A DNA stretch of 64,000 bases from Schlesneria paludicola DSM 18645 (GTDB lineage: Bacteria > Planctomycetota > Planctomycetia > Planctomycetales > Planctomycetaceae). Each line of letters begins with the position of its first letter. Positions within the stretch are counted from its first letter, which is position 1. The translations under genes and the position numbers were made by a program. The DNA lies in assembly GCF_000255655.1 (NCBI RefSeq), contig NZ_JH636434.1, forward strand, positions 1,946,798-2,010,797, in the 5' to 3' direction. The notes beneath the pieces were generated by a model. The model did no database searches, had not been told where the DNA came from, and saw only the letters and a list, made by a program, of their open reading frames with translations. Shown here piece after piece: positions 44,692 to 52,746 of the stretch.

Positions 44692-45696
44692 ATGCTGGAT
44701 CGCTTGCTAAGCCGGGGTGTGCTCGTCACAGGAGGCGCTGGCTTTATCGGATCGAATATTGTCGCCGCTCTCAGCGATGCCGGAGTGCCGGTGATTGTGT
44801 GCGACGTTCTGGGGACGGACTTGAAATGGCAGAATCTCGCCAAGCATGCCTTGGCGGGATTCGTACATCCGCGAGATCTTGACGCGTACTTGGCAAAGAA
44901 TCCGCCTCTTTCGGCCATCGTCCATATGGGGGCCATTTCTGCCACCACCGAAACCGATGGCGATCTGGTGATCGAATCGAATTTCAACCTGTCACAACGG
45001 ATTTGGAATTGGTGCACCGATCGCAAGGTTCCCTATCTCTACGCATCTTCGGCCGCGACCTACGGCGATGGCGAGCAGGGGTTTCGCGACGAAAACAGCA
45101 GCACTGCACTGCAGACGCTCCGCCCGCTGAATCTGTATGGCTGGTCAAAGCATCTCTTTGACCGGTTCGTCATGCGCGAAGTCGAATCGGGCCGTTCGCG
45201 GCCGCCGCAGTGGGCCGGACTGAAATTCTTCAATGTCTACGGTCCCAATGAGTACCATAAAGGAAGCATGAAGAGCGTCATCGCTCATCTGTACCCAAAG
45301 GTTGTGGCAGGAGAACCGGCAAAATTGTTCAAGTCGGCACATCCGGAGTATTCCGATGGTGGCCAGCTTCGTGACTTCGTCTACGTCAAAGACTGTGTCT
45401 CGGTCATCATGTGGCTACTGGAAAAGCAGACCGTCTCCGGAATCTTTAACGTCGGTACCGGTGTCGCACGAAGCTTCGCAGATCTGGCCAAGGCCACGAT
45501 GGTCGCTGCGGGGCTTCCGCCGCGAATCGAGTTCGTCGACATGCCTGAGACACTCAAAGCCCGGTATCAATACTTCACTCAGGCCGACCTGACGCACCTT
45601 CGTTCCGTCGGATATTCAACACCCGCCACAACACTCGAAGACGGAGTCGCCGACTACGTCCAGAAGTTTTTGGCTGTTTCTGATCCGTATCGCTAA
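44692..45696 (+). CDS. hldD: ADP-L-glycero-D-manno-heptose 6-epimerase
   Basis: A 334-residue short-chain dehydrogenase-like protein. [19 protein letters not shown] (res 9-27) binds NADP, YASSAATYGDGEQGF holds the catalytic Ser, and LNLYGWSKHLFDRFV holds the YxxxK pair. KFFNVYGPNEYHKGSMKSV is specific to HldD. It epimerises ADP-D,D-heptose to ADP-L,D-heptose, the last step before transfer to LPS core or another heptosylated glycan. It follows hldE by 39 bases. Confidence 0.95.
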   Translation: MLDRLLSRGVLVTGGAGFIGSNIVAALSDAGVPVIVCDVLGTDLKWQNLAKHALAGFVHPRDLDAYLAKNPPLSAIVHMGAISATTETDGDLVIESNFNLSQRIWNWCTDRKVPYLYASSAATYGDGEQGFRDENSSTALQTLRPLNLYGWSKHLFDRFVMREVESGRSRPPQWAGLKFFNVYGPNEYHKGSMKSVIAHLYPKVVAGEPAKLFKSAHPEYSDGGQLRDFVYVKDCVSVIMWLLEKQTVSGIFNVGTGVARSFADLAKATMVAAGLPPRIEFVDMPETLKARYQYFTQADLTHLRSVGYSTPATTLEDGVADYVQKFLAVSDPYR

Positions 45697-46008
45697 AAAC
45701 GGGACCGGTTGGCGACGAGGTCAGATTGGGATGCGAAAAAATTTCTCACGGACCGTCTCCACGACACAGACGAAATTGTGGAACACCCAATTCGACCGTA
45801 TCGTTTACGGTGTTTCAGGTTAAGGCCGACGATCAAGTTGCCGACAAAGACACGGTCGCCTCGTGTCGAACGACCGAACGGAAACGTCCACTAGCAGCCC
45901 GTTCGTTCGCTGCTCATAGAATTCGATGAAACGCGACGCTTGTCCGCGTGCGCGAACTTGCTAAACTTTCGATCCGAAACCGCCATCGTCACGACTGCGG
46001 CGGATTAT
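45697..46008. other. Gap before the CAU tRNA
   Basis: About 310 bases with no gene. It contains the tRNA promoter, but I cannot assign boxes with confidence. Confidence 0.4.
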
Positions 46009-46082
46009 GGCGAGGTAGCTCAGCTGGTTAGAGCACAGGCTTCATAAGCCTGGGGTCGCGGGTTCAAGTCCCGCCCTCGCTA
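46009..46082 (+). tRNA. tRNA-Met (anticodon CAU)
   Basis: A 74-base cloverleaf: acceptor GGCGAGG with CCTCGCT (G1-U72 wobble), D arm GCTC/GAGC, anticodon arm CAGGC-TTCATAA-GCCTG with CAU, T arm GCGGG-TTCAAGT-CCCGC, and discriminator A. No CCA is encoded. The G1 start argues for elongator Met over initiator. A tRNA-Ile2 with lysidine-modified CAU cannot be excluded. Confidence 0.93.
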
Positions 46083-46087
46083 CTCAA

Positions 46088-46118
46088 GGAAAAACCCCTG
46101 GATCACAGGGGTTTTTCC
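46088..46118 (+). terminator. Rho-independent terminator after the CAU tRNA
   Basis: AAAAACCCCTG and CAGGGGTTTTT form a perfect stem around GATCA, starting 6 bases after the tRNA and ending in T-rich sequence. Confidence 0.9.
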
Positions 46119-46640
46119 TTTTCAAATTCCCTCGTTCCCAAGCTCCCGCGTTGGAACGCTTCGCCGGCCCACGCTCCTCGTTCGTTCCCTCGTTACCAAG
46201 CTCCCGCTTGGTAACGCTTCATGCGATCTCGCTTTCCGTCAAGCAGAATCGTGGCCCGGGACCCTCGTACACGCGTCCTCAAGATCGGCAATGCAGAGGA
46301 TCGACCGTGCCAGGTCGCTCCACGACGGGAAAGCGCGTGTCAAGCGACGTTACCAAACAGGAGCTGTTGAAGTTGCTCAGTTCGTCGATTGGCTCGAAGC
46401 ATTCGCCGGTCAGTTGCGAGTTTCGATCCTTGGAGTGGCAACCCCTTCATCCGCCCCAGAGCAGGTGAAAGGGTACAAGCCTAGGCGTGCGAGCGTTGCG
46501 ATCGCTTCCCTAGGTCACAAGCCACCCCATGCATGGGCGGCAGGAGGCAATCGATGCCCGATTTAGAATGTGCCTTTGCCCTGACAGGGCAAAATTTTGC
46601 GATGGCCGGTCCCACGTAAGCGGCCTTGGCCTCGTGTCTG
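46119..46640. other. Gap with element C2 and a short hairpin
   Basis: About 520 bases with no supported gene. C2 lies at 46131-46220. The palindrome TTTGCCCTG-A-CAGGGCAAA at 46575-46593 lies beyond the end of the minus-strand VOC gene and could be its terminator. Confidence 0.45.
46131..46220 (+). repeat. Inverted-repeat intergenic element C, copy 2 (tandem)
   Basis: Two successive units, CTCGTTCCCAAGCTCCCGCG...GGAACGC and CTCGTTACCAAGCTCCCGCT...GGTAACGC, each a short hairpin. They match the left arm of C3 at 48089 and the outer arms of C1 at 30928. Confidence 0.65.
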
Positions 46641-47054
46641 TCACTCGGATTTGATGGCCGTCGGGTCCATCCAGAACGGTTCCCAGATGTGTCCGTCCAG
46701 ATCCTGAAAACTGCGACCATACATAAAACCGTGGTCCTGAGCGTCACGGCATGCCGTTCCACCCGCCGCGAATGCCGCTTCGGTGATTTGATCCACTTCC
46801 TGACGACTACTGCAATCGAACGCCACGAGCACTTCTGTCGTCTTGGAGGTATCCGCAATCGCTTTCGGAGTGAACTCCTTGAACCGAGCGGGGGTGATCA
46901 ACATCGCGTAATTTGTCTCGCTCAGAACGAGGCACGCCGCGGTGTCATTCGTGAACTGCTCATTGAATTTGAAACCGAGCGACTTAAAGAAGTTCATAGA
47001 TTTCGTGAGGTCACTCACACAGAGATTGATGAATAGACTGCGTGGCATGGACAT
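46641..47054 (-). CDS. VOC-superfamily (glyoxalase-like) protein
   Basis: A 137-residue protein from the ATG at 47054. LFINLCVSDLTKSMNFFKSLGF is the first VOC beta-alpha unit, and GRSFQDLDGHIWEPFWMDP is the second, with the Glu near the end as a likely metal ligand. It resembles YraH/PhnB-like small VOC proteins that often travel with DGPF/YCII genes. It is the last gene of a minus-strand set that starts with the ECF sigma factor. Enzyme activity is not known. Confidence 0.85.
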   Translation of the reverse strand: MSMPRSLFINLCVSDLTKSMNFFKSLGFKFNEQFTNDTAACLVLSETNYAMLITPARFKEFTPKAIADTSKTTEVLVAFDCSSRQEVDQITEAAFAAGGTACRDAQDHGFMYGRSFQDLDGHIWEPFWMDPTAIKSE

Positions 47055-47135
47055 TTCTCGCGGTGAAATTTGATCGTGAACAATTGGTACAAGGGACAAA
47101 GCATCGCGGACAACGCGAACAGGCCCAATCGAAAC

Positions 47136-48014
47136 TTAGAACTTGATCGGGATCCAGATTTCCGTTCCGCCCCGCCCCGTCTGAGGATTGAAATCTTCGG
47201 TATACCGTTCAAAACAGGGCGATTCAGCAACTTGTAAACCCGCGTCCGGCAGCCAACTCTTCCAGATCTTGTCGATAGTTTGGGGAATTGCAGATGCGTG
47301 GCCTGTGTGCGTAAAGATCGCATAGCGATGTGCGTTCAGACGCAGTTGCTTCCAATCTTTCGAGATGTTCGCGCTTTTGCTGACTTCAACCCCCGTCAGA
47401 TAGTCGAACCCATATTCCGGCTTGTAGTTCCAGCAAACTCCGTACGAATTGAGTCCAACCTGCCCGGGAGTCTTGCCGATGTGAGGCCCGAACCGCATCC
47501 ATTGCTGAGGAATCTTCGCCCGGGACTCGAACGTGTAACTTTCATTCAGACCAGCGATCAAAAGCTCCGGCGCCTCTTCGAATCGAGGCGTTCCCAAACC
47601 GAGACTCTGCGCTCGGATGCTCGCTTCTTGTTCTTTGAGTTCCGGCGTCAGCGCTTCGCCAAAATCGCTCGCCTCGAAGACCGGCCTGATTTCAATCGTC
47701 GAATCGTCGAGCATCGGATTAGGGCATCGCTTGACCCATTCGATGGCCTCTTGCATCGATTTCACCTGCCAGATCCAGAAGCCCGCCACCAATTCTTTCG
47801 TCTCGGCGAATGGCCCATCGATGACGGTTCGATTTTTTCCAGAGAACTCCACGCGCACCCCTTTCGAACTGGGATGCAGCCCTTCACCGGTAAGCATGAT
47901 TCCTGCTTTGACCAGTTCTTCATTGAAGTTCCCCATCGCTGTCAGCAATTCCTCAGTCGGCATAATGCCAGCCTCGGAATCTTTCGACGCTTTGACGAAC
48001 ACGATCACTTTCAT
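47136..48014 (-). CDS. DGPF/YCII domain fused to GyrI-like effector-binding domain
   Basis: A 292-residue protein with GGAG before the ATG at 48014. Residues 1-115 are a YCII-type domain (MKVIVFVKASKDSEAGIMPT, VIDGPFAETKELVAGFWIWQ, TIEIRPVFEASDFG) with the DGPF motif. Residues about 135-290 are a GyrI/AraC-effector-binding-like domain (LLIAGLNESYTF, YGVCWNYKPEYGFDYLTGVEVS, ERYTEDFNPQTG...EIWIPIKF), a fold that binds small hydrophobic cations. The fusion suggests ligand sensing in the ECF42 system, by inference. Confidence 0.85.
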   Translation of the reverse strand: MKVIVFVKASKDSEAGIMPTEELLTAMGNFNEELVKAGIMLTGEGLHPSSKGVRVEFSGKNRTVIDGPFAETKELVAGFWIWQVKSMQEAIEWVKRCPNPMLDDSTIEIRPVFEASDFGEALTPELKEQEASIRAQSLGLGTPRFEEAPELLIAGLNESYTFESRAKIPQQWMRFGPHIGKTPGQVGLNSYGVCWNYKPEYGFDYLTGVEVSKSANISKDWKQLRLNAHRYAIFTHTGHASAIPQTIDKIWKSWLPDAGLQVAESPCFERYTEDFNPQTGRGGTEIWIPIKF

Positions 48015-48088
48015 TTCGAATCTCCTTTCCAAAGAACGAAGGACAAACCTTCGTCTCATATCACGGAATCGTTGTCCCCGTCTCGTCT

Positions 48089-48242
48089 CGTTTTCTCGTC
48101 TTTTCCTCGTTGCCAAGCTCCCGCCTGGTAACGCCTCTTAAATCTTGCACCGTGCGTACGAAGCCGAAAATAGCCTGGACATCTCGTACACTTCTGATGT
48201 GGCGGAAACGCTGCCAAGCGGGACCTTGCCAACGAGAAAACG
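48089..48242 (+). repeat. Inverted-repeat intergenic element C, copy 3
   Basis: About 154 bases bounded by a perfect 11-bp terminal inverted repeat, CGTTTTCTCGT and ACGAGAAAACG. Inside lies a second pair (TTGCCAAGCTCCCGC against GCGGGACCTTGCCAA, imperfect) around a unique core. It separates the two YCII genes. This is the best-preserved full-length C unit in the window. Confidence 0.75.
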
Positions 48243-48275
48243 AAGAGAACTGATGAGAGCGGACCCTTGCGGTGA

Positions 48276-48635
48276 TCAATAAACTCCCGGAAGGCCCGCG
48301 AGCTCGAAAACCGGACGAATTTCGACGGTCCCCTTTTTTGCGCCCGGGAGTCGAGAGGCAATCTCGATGGCTTCGTCCAAGTTCTGGACGTCGATCACAA
48401 AATAGCCTCCGAGTTGCTCGACGGTTTCCGCAAACGGGCCATCGGTAATCAAGCGTTTGCCCCCCTGCAATCGAATCGACGTCGCCGTCGCAACGGGATG
48501 CAGAGGCGAGGCAGCCAAGAATTGCCCTTTTTCCTTCAGCTCATGGCACAGGGCGGTCGAGTCGGCCATGCACTGCATTCGTTCGTCCGGAGTCCAAGCA
48601 TTCTCGTCACCATAGATGAGCAACATGTACTTCAT
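48276..48635 (-). CDS. DGPF/YCII-domain protein
   Basis: A 119-residue protein from the ATG at 48635, with AAGGGGA upstream. MKYMLLIYGDENAWTPDE, the middle segment RLITDGPFAETVEQLGGYFVID and the end GTVEIRPVFELAG are the DGPF/YCII consensus. Proteins of this kind are the regular genomic partners of ECF42 sigma factors. Their biochemical role is not settled. The sigma gene lies upstream, with repeat A3 between them. Confidence 0.9.
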   Translation of the reverse strand: MKYMLLIYGDENAWTPDERMQCMADSTALCHELKEKGQFLAASPLHPVATATSIRLQGGKRLITDGPFAETVEQLGGYFVIDVQNLDEAIEIASRLPGAKKGTVEIRPVFELAGLPGVY

Positions 48636-49019
48636 GGTATTCCCCTTCATCGGGCGTTATCGATTCTCGAAATTCATGGTCGAACAGCGAAGCGTGTCAC
48701 AGCACCTCGAGTTCAGATGTCACCGTTCAGAGACCGGGGACTGGCTTATTTGCCCGCGGCAAAGGGAAGGATTGCTCTGATCCATGCAGTGTGGATTCCA
48801 ATAAATCCGGGAAAATGTAACTGCCCACTCTCTTCGACTGTGCACGGTGACGTTCAGATTACCAGCCGATCTGTCCCGATTCGACACAGGCGACCGGCAA
48901 AAATCGCTGCAGAAAGGCCCAATCCCAGTGACAGAGCACGACGCGGGCCGCCTTCACTCAGTAATCGATTCCCGTGCCGGCAAATCGACATTCGTTAAGA
49001 AAAAATCTCGAAAACGAAC
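48636..49019. other. Gap between YCII and sigma genes
   Basis: About 385 bases hold repeat A3 (48719-48851) and no gene. The 85 bases next to the YCII start must contain its promoter or leader. Confidence 0.5.
48719..48851 (+). repeat. Palindromic intergenic repeat A, copy 3
   Basis: A 133-base unit from GTCACCGTTCAGAGACCGGG to GTGCACGGTGAC, with inverted ends (GTCACC/GGTGAC). The core has ATCCATGCAGTGTGGATTCC. It is the same length as copy 5 at 60204. Confidence 0.8.
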
Positions 49020-50267
49020 CTATTGCAGTTCTCGCAATCGACCTTCCAGAAACCGACGTTCCGGCTCCTGCTTTGCCAACTCCAAGGCTCGTTCGTACGA
49101 CGGCCGTGCATCGGCCATCCGCCCCAGGCGACGACATAAATCCGCACGGGCGGCGTGAGACAAATGATAATCCGCCAGTTCACCCCGCGCCAGAAGTCCA
49201 TCGATCAGCACGAGCCCCGCGGAAGGCCCGTCACGCATCGCAACCGCAACCGCGCGATTCAGTTCGATGATCGGCGAGGGAGTCGCTCGGAGCAAAACGT
49301 CATACAAGCTGACGATCTGAGACCAATCCGTTTCGGCAGCCGTCGCGGCATCGGAATGAACGGCGGCAATCGCCGCTTTGATCGTATAAATTCCGAATCG
49401 ACGCGACGCGAGTGACTGAGCAATCAGCGATTTCCCTTCGGCAATGAACTCGCGATTCCAAAGCGATCGGTCCTGGTCTTCCAGCAAGACCAGATCGCCA
49501 TTGTCCGACATCCGAGCCGTTCGTCGGGATTCCTGAATCAATAGCAGCCCAAGCAATCCCATCACTTCGGGATCAGGCAGCAATGTGAGCAGCAGTCGAG
49601 CCAGTCGAATCGCCTCGTCAGAAAGATCTTTTCGAATGAGCGAATCGCCCGACGACGCCGAATACCCCTCATTAAATACGAGATAAATCACGGACAGGAC
49701 GGAATCGAGCCGATCGGGGATCTGCGATACCTCGGGGATTTCATACGGGATTCCCGCATCGCGAATTTTCGATTTTCCGCGAACGATTCGTTGCGCGATC
49801 GTCGTCGACGATGTCAGAAACGCGCGACCGATTTCCTCCGTCGTCAGTCCGCACACTTCTCGGAGAGTCAGGGCGATTTGAGTCGCAGGCGCAAGAGCGG
49901 GGTGGCAACAGGTAAAGATCAGACGCAAACGGTCATCTTCGATCTCCGAATCCTGATCGAGTGCGCGAGGCGGCTCGACCTCTTCATGACGTACGAGTTC
50001 ATGCAGAGCCGAATCCAATCGCGCCCGACGCCGTAAGACATCAATTGCCTTAAATCGCCCCGCGGAAACGAGCCAGGCGCGGGGATTGGCGGGAATCCCA
50101 TCACGCGCCCACTGCTCCACGGCCGACGTGAACGCCTCATGCATCCCTTCTTCCGCCAGATCGAAATCCCGGACGAGACGAATCAATGACGCCAGAACGC
50201 GCCTCGATTCCGTACGATAGACGGTCTCTACCGCCTGCTTCACTTCGTCCATTGAAGGGGCACTCAT
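49020..50267 (-). CDS. ECF42-type RNA polymerase sigma factor with C-terminal TPR region
   Basis: A 415-residue protein from the ATG at 50267, the usual length of ECF42 sigma factors. Residues about 12-80 are sigma region 2 (RLVRDFDLAEEGMHEAFTSA...PRAWLVSAGRFKAIDVLRRR), and about 105-165 region 4 (TREVCGLTTEEIGRAFLTSS, beginning ALTLREVC). The last 240 residues are the conserved helical extension (YLVFNEGYSASSG, LNRAVAVAMRDGP, SYERALELAKQ). It has no anti-sigma gene beside it. ECF42 factors pair with DGPF proteins, and here two follow on the same strand. Confidence 0.93.
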   Translation of the reverse strand: MSAPSMDEVKQAVETVYRTESRRVLASLIRLVRDFDLAEEGMHEAFTSAVEQWARDGIPANPRAWLVSAGRFKAIDVLRRRARLDSALHELVRHEEVEPPRALDQDSEIEDDRLRLIFTCCHPALAPATQIALTLREVCGLTTEEIGRAFLTSSTTIAQRIVRGKSKIRDAGIPYEIPEVSQIPDRLDSVLSVIYLVFNEGYSASSGDSLIRKDLSDEAIRLARLLLTLLPDPEVMGLLGLLLIQESRRTARMSDNGDLVLLEDQDRSLWNREFIAEGKSLIAQSLASRRFGIYTIKAAIAAVHSDAATAAETDWSQIVSLYDVLLRATPSPIIELNRAVAVAMRDGPSAGLVLIDGLLARGELADYHLSHAARADLCRRLGRMADARPSYERALELAKQEPERRFLEGRLRELQ

Positions 50268-50541
50268 CAACCGGAATCTCCCAAGTTGCGTCGACGATTC
50301 GGGGAAGCCAGGGTCGTATGTCACGCGGTTCTGCGGATCTGACACAACAATGTCAACGGATGAGGCACATCTGTCACGGCTGACGAGGGAATGCCATCGG
50401 ATCTGCAATACTAACCCCTGGCCGAACCGACGCTCAAGACTGAGAATTTGAAGCAACAGTATTTGGCCGCTTGAGTTCGTACGCTCAAGCAGCACTCGCG
50501 CTAAGCACCGCTGGGACCATCATTCTCGGATTCGATTGACG

Positions 50542-51021
50542 ATGCACGCCGATGTCGTGATTCGCCCTGCACTTTATGAAGATCTGTTCGCCATCGTAAC
50601 ACTGATCAACGACGGTGGCCCCGACGGCAAACCTCGAGAGAATCTCCCATCAAATCTTCCCGATTGTTACCGTGAAAGCTTCACTCGAATTCTGCAGGAT
50701 GAAAATACGTTCCTGATGGTGGCAGAACTCCATGGGCGCGTGGTGGGAACATTTCAGTTGAATTACCTGATCTGCCTCGCGGGCAAGGGGCAGGAAGACG
50801 CTCAGCTCGAAGGGGTCCACGTCCAATCACAATCGCGTGGGCAAGGGATGGGAATGCAGATGATCGCCTGGGTGATCAAGCATGCCAAGACTCGCAATTG
50901 TCGGCGAATCCAACTCACGACAGACAAAAAGCGGAAACGCGCCCATCAATTCTATGAGCGACTTGGGTTCGTCGCGTCTCACGAAGGGATGAAATTGCTG
51001 CTAGACATTTGTCAGAACTAA
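50542..51021 (+). CDS. GNAT-family N-acetyltransferase
   Basis: A 159-residue protein; the ATG at 50542 is preferred to the TTG at 50536. VIRPALYEDLFAIVTLIND opens the fold, LEGVHVQSQSRGQGMGMQMIAWVI carries the acetyl-CoA pyrophosphate loop (QSRGQGMG), and HQFYERLGFVASHEGMKL is the C-terminal motif. It is probably a small-molecule or protein acetyltransferase of unknown substrate. It is divergent from the sigma-factor gene. Confidence 0.9.
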   Translation: MHADVVIRPALYEDLFAIVTLINDGGPDGKPRENLPSNLPDCYRESFTRILQDENTFLMVAELHGRVVGTFQLNYLICLAGKGQEDAQLEGVHVQSQSRGQGMGMQMIAWVIKHAKTRNCRRIQLTTDKKRKRAHQFYERLGFVASHEGMKLLLDICQN

Positions 51022-51050
51022 CCACCTGCCAGGGCGAAACATCCGGATCG

Positions 51051-51276
51051 GATGACCGGGGACTGGCTCATTTTCCCGTGGTAGAGGGAAGGATGCCCTC
51101 GCATCCAATTGAAGTAACGGGGACTGGCTCCCGCCAGCGTTAAAAAACGCCATGCCATCGTCAATGCCAAGGTGCCTGTCCCACTTACTTCAACAGGATA
51201 TAAGTCGATGCACTGTGGATTCCAAGTGAATCGGGAAAATGTGCCTGCCCCCTCTCTTCGGGCCGCGAACGGTGAC
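51051..51276 (+). repeat. Palindromic intergenic repeat A, copy 4, interrupted by repeat B
   Basis: The left part (GATGACCGGGGACTGGCTC to about 51108) and the right part (from about 51194, GTCGATGCACTGTGGATTCC to CGCGAACGGTGAC) together rebuild one A unit. The 85 bases between them are a complete repeat B. Confidence 0.8.
51109..51193 (+). repeat. Palindromic intergenic repeat B, copy 1, inside repeat A4
   Basis: An 85-base unit from TTGAAGTAACGGGGACTGGC to GTCCCACTTACTTCAA, with inverted ends (TTGAAGTAA...TTACTTCAA, GGGAC...GTCCC). The middle has TTAAAAAACGCCATGCCATC, shared with copy 2 at 52645. Confidence 0.8.
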
Positions 51277-51622
51277 GTTCGGCAAAGCCGTCCATCCCCG
51301 GCCACCCGAAGCTTTCGGTGTGGCGAGACGTGAGGAAACGGTTGATCGAAGTCGGTCTCCTCATGAAGCGTTCCCTGCGTCGATTCGTCCACCGATCGCC
51401 AGTCGATACCACGGGCGGCACTTCTTCGTTCTTGCCATCCGGCGATCTCGCGTTCGTTACGTCCCTCACCATCGACACATTCCGCGGCAATGACATTTTT
51501 TTCGCTCACGAACCGGGCCCGCCTTCTGCTTTTCGACATGGAGACACTAGAGTTCAAACACAGTCGATTTCATTTCTGTTGCGGTCAGATGTCCGGGTTT
51601 CACTCGTACACATTCCAACATC

Positions 51623-52645
51623 ATGCAAAACGTGCAATCAGACAATCGCCAAAGTCGCCGATACAACGCCCGCAAATTGGGATATCGCGCTGCGATCGTT
51701 GTGGGAAAAGACCTGCACGAGTTTCCGGTGATCGACTTTTCCGCCAATGGAATTCAGATCGAGATTCCGCCGTCCGTCGTGCTGCCCCCGACGGGGACGC
51801 TGCACTTCAGGGATCACGACTACCGCTATACCATCAAACGCGAAAGTCTCGAAGAGGGGGCAAGACGGCTCGGCATGGAACTACGCGCCGTGCTGCTCGA
51901 CAACTCGTCCCGCGCCATTCATTATCAACCTGAGCACTTCACCGGCAAAGGCTATTTGCTACGGAAGAAATGGAGTGTTCTGTTCTGGTCGACCGCGCTG
52001 ACGGGACTCTGCATTACGCTCGCCGTTGTTTACGGTCCTGCAACGGGCCTGAATACAGGCTCGAACGGCACCCTCTGGGAACAACTCGTCCGCAACATCC
52101 AATCCCCTTCGACGGCATCCGGTTGGAACCTGCTTGCAAATCGCTCATCGTCCCAAGACAGCACCAATCTCAACGCGTCAACCAGCAGCGGTTCCAAAAA
52201 CCGATCAGGCAATGTGACCGAGACACTCAACCAGGCTCGCACGTTCTTCAGTCAATCCAACTATATCGCTGTCGTCGAGTCCTGTACGCAGGCGATTTCG
52301 ATAAACGATCGCAATGCCGATGTCTGGCACTTGCGCGGCAACGCCTATAAGGGTCTCGCCCGATACGACGAAGCCATCAACGATTTCACACGAGCGATCT
52401 CACTCAATCCAAAAGCTCAGGTCATCCAGGCCGATCTCGCGGAAACCTTTTGTGATGCGGGCCGCTTCAACGAAGGCATCAAGCAATCCGAACGCAGCTT
52501 CAAGCAAGCGGCTGGTGACCTGCGGCTCCGATTCAAGCAACTGGCATCCCGCGCCTATCAAGGCCGATCAAACAATCGTCTGCAGGACGGCGATGAAGAA
52601 GGTGCTCAGTCCGACCTCGCGCAGGCGGAACGCTGGATGCACTAG
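51623..52645 (+). CDS. PilZ-like domain, transmembrane helix and TPR protein
   Basis: A 340-residue protein. Residues about 10-105 resemble PilZ (RQSRRYNARKLGYRAAIVV with an RxxxR-like start, then VIDFSANGIQIEIPPSVVLP in place of the D/NxSxxG motif). One helix lies at about 118-140. Residues about 195-330 are TPR repeats (ADVWHLRGNAYKGLARYDEAINDFTRAISLNP). PilZ domains bind cyclic di-GMP, so this may pass a second-messenger signal to a periplasmic TPR scaffold; this is inference. The stop is followed at once by repeat B2. Confidence 0.8.
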   Translation: MQNVQSDNRQSRRYNARKLGYRAAIVVGKDLHEFPVIDFSANGIQIEIPPSVVLPPTGTLHFRDHDYRYTIKRESLEEGARRLGMELRAVLLDNSSRAIHYQPEHFTGKGYLLRKKWSVLFWSTALTGLCITLAVVYGPATGLNTGSNGTLWEQLVRNIQSPSTASGWNLLANRSSSQDSTNLNASTSSGSKNRSGNVTETLNQARTFFSQSNYIAVVESCTQAISINDRNADVWHLRGNAYKGLARYDEAINDFTRAISLNPKAQVIQADLAETFCDAGRFNEGIKQSERSFKQAAGDLRLRFKQLASRAYQGRSNNRLQDGDEEGAQSDLAQAERWMH

Positions 52646-52746
52646 CCGCCTGATGACGTAACGGGGACTGGCTCCGCCCCGATTAAAAAACGCCATGACG
52701 TTCTGAACGCGAAGGTGACTGTCCCCCTTACTTCAACAGGCCGCTA
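52645..52746 (+). repeat. Palindromic intergenic repeat B, copy 2
   Basis: The element fills the space between two convergent stop codons. Its outer arms AGCCGCCTG and CAGGCCGCT, and inner arms GTAACGGGGAC and GTCCCCCTTAC, are near-perfect complements. It could act as a two-way terminator. Confidence 0.8.

Larger units (their letters stand above)
51022..51622. other. Gap with nested repeats A4 and B1
   Basis: The left 260 bases are repeat A4 with B1 inside it. The remaining 340 bases have short frames on both strands but no supported gene; the promoter of the PilZ-TPR gene is probably at the right end. Confidence 0.5.

Noticed and set aside
48056-48361. Short ORFs encoding RRYQAGAW-like peptides here and at 46291 and 63259
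   Set aside because: The shared peptide comes from translating repeat C in the same frame; it is not a protein family.
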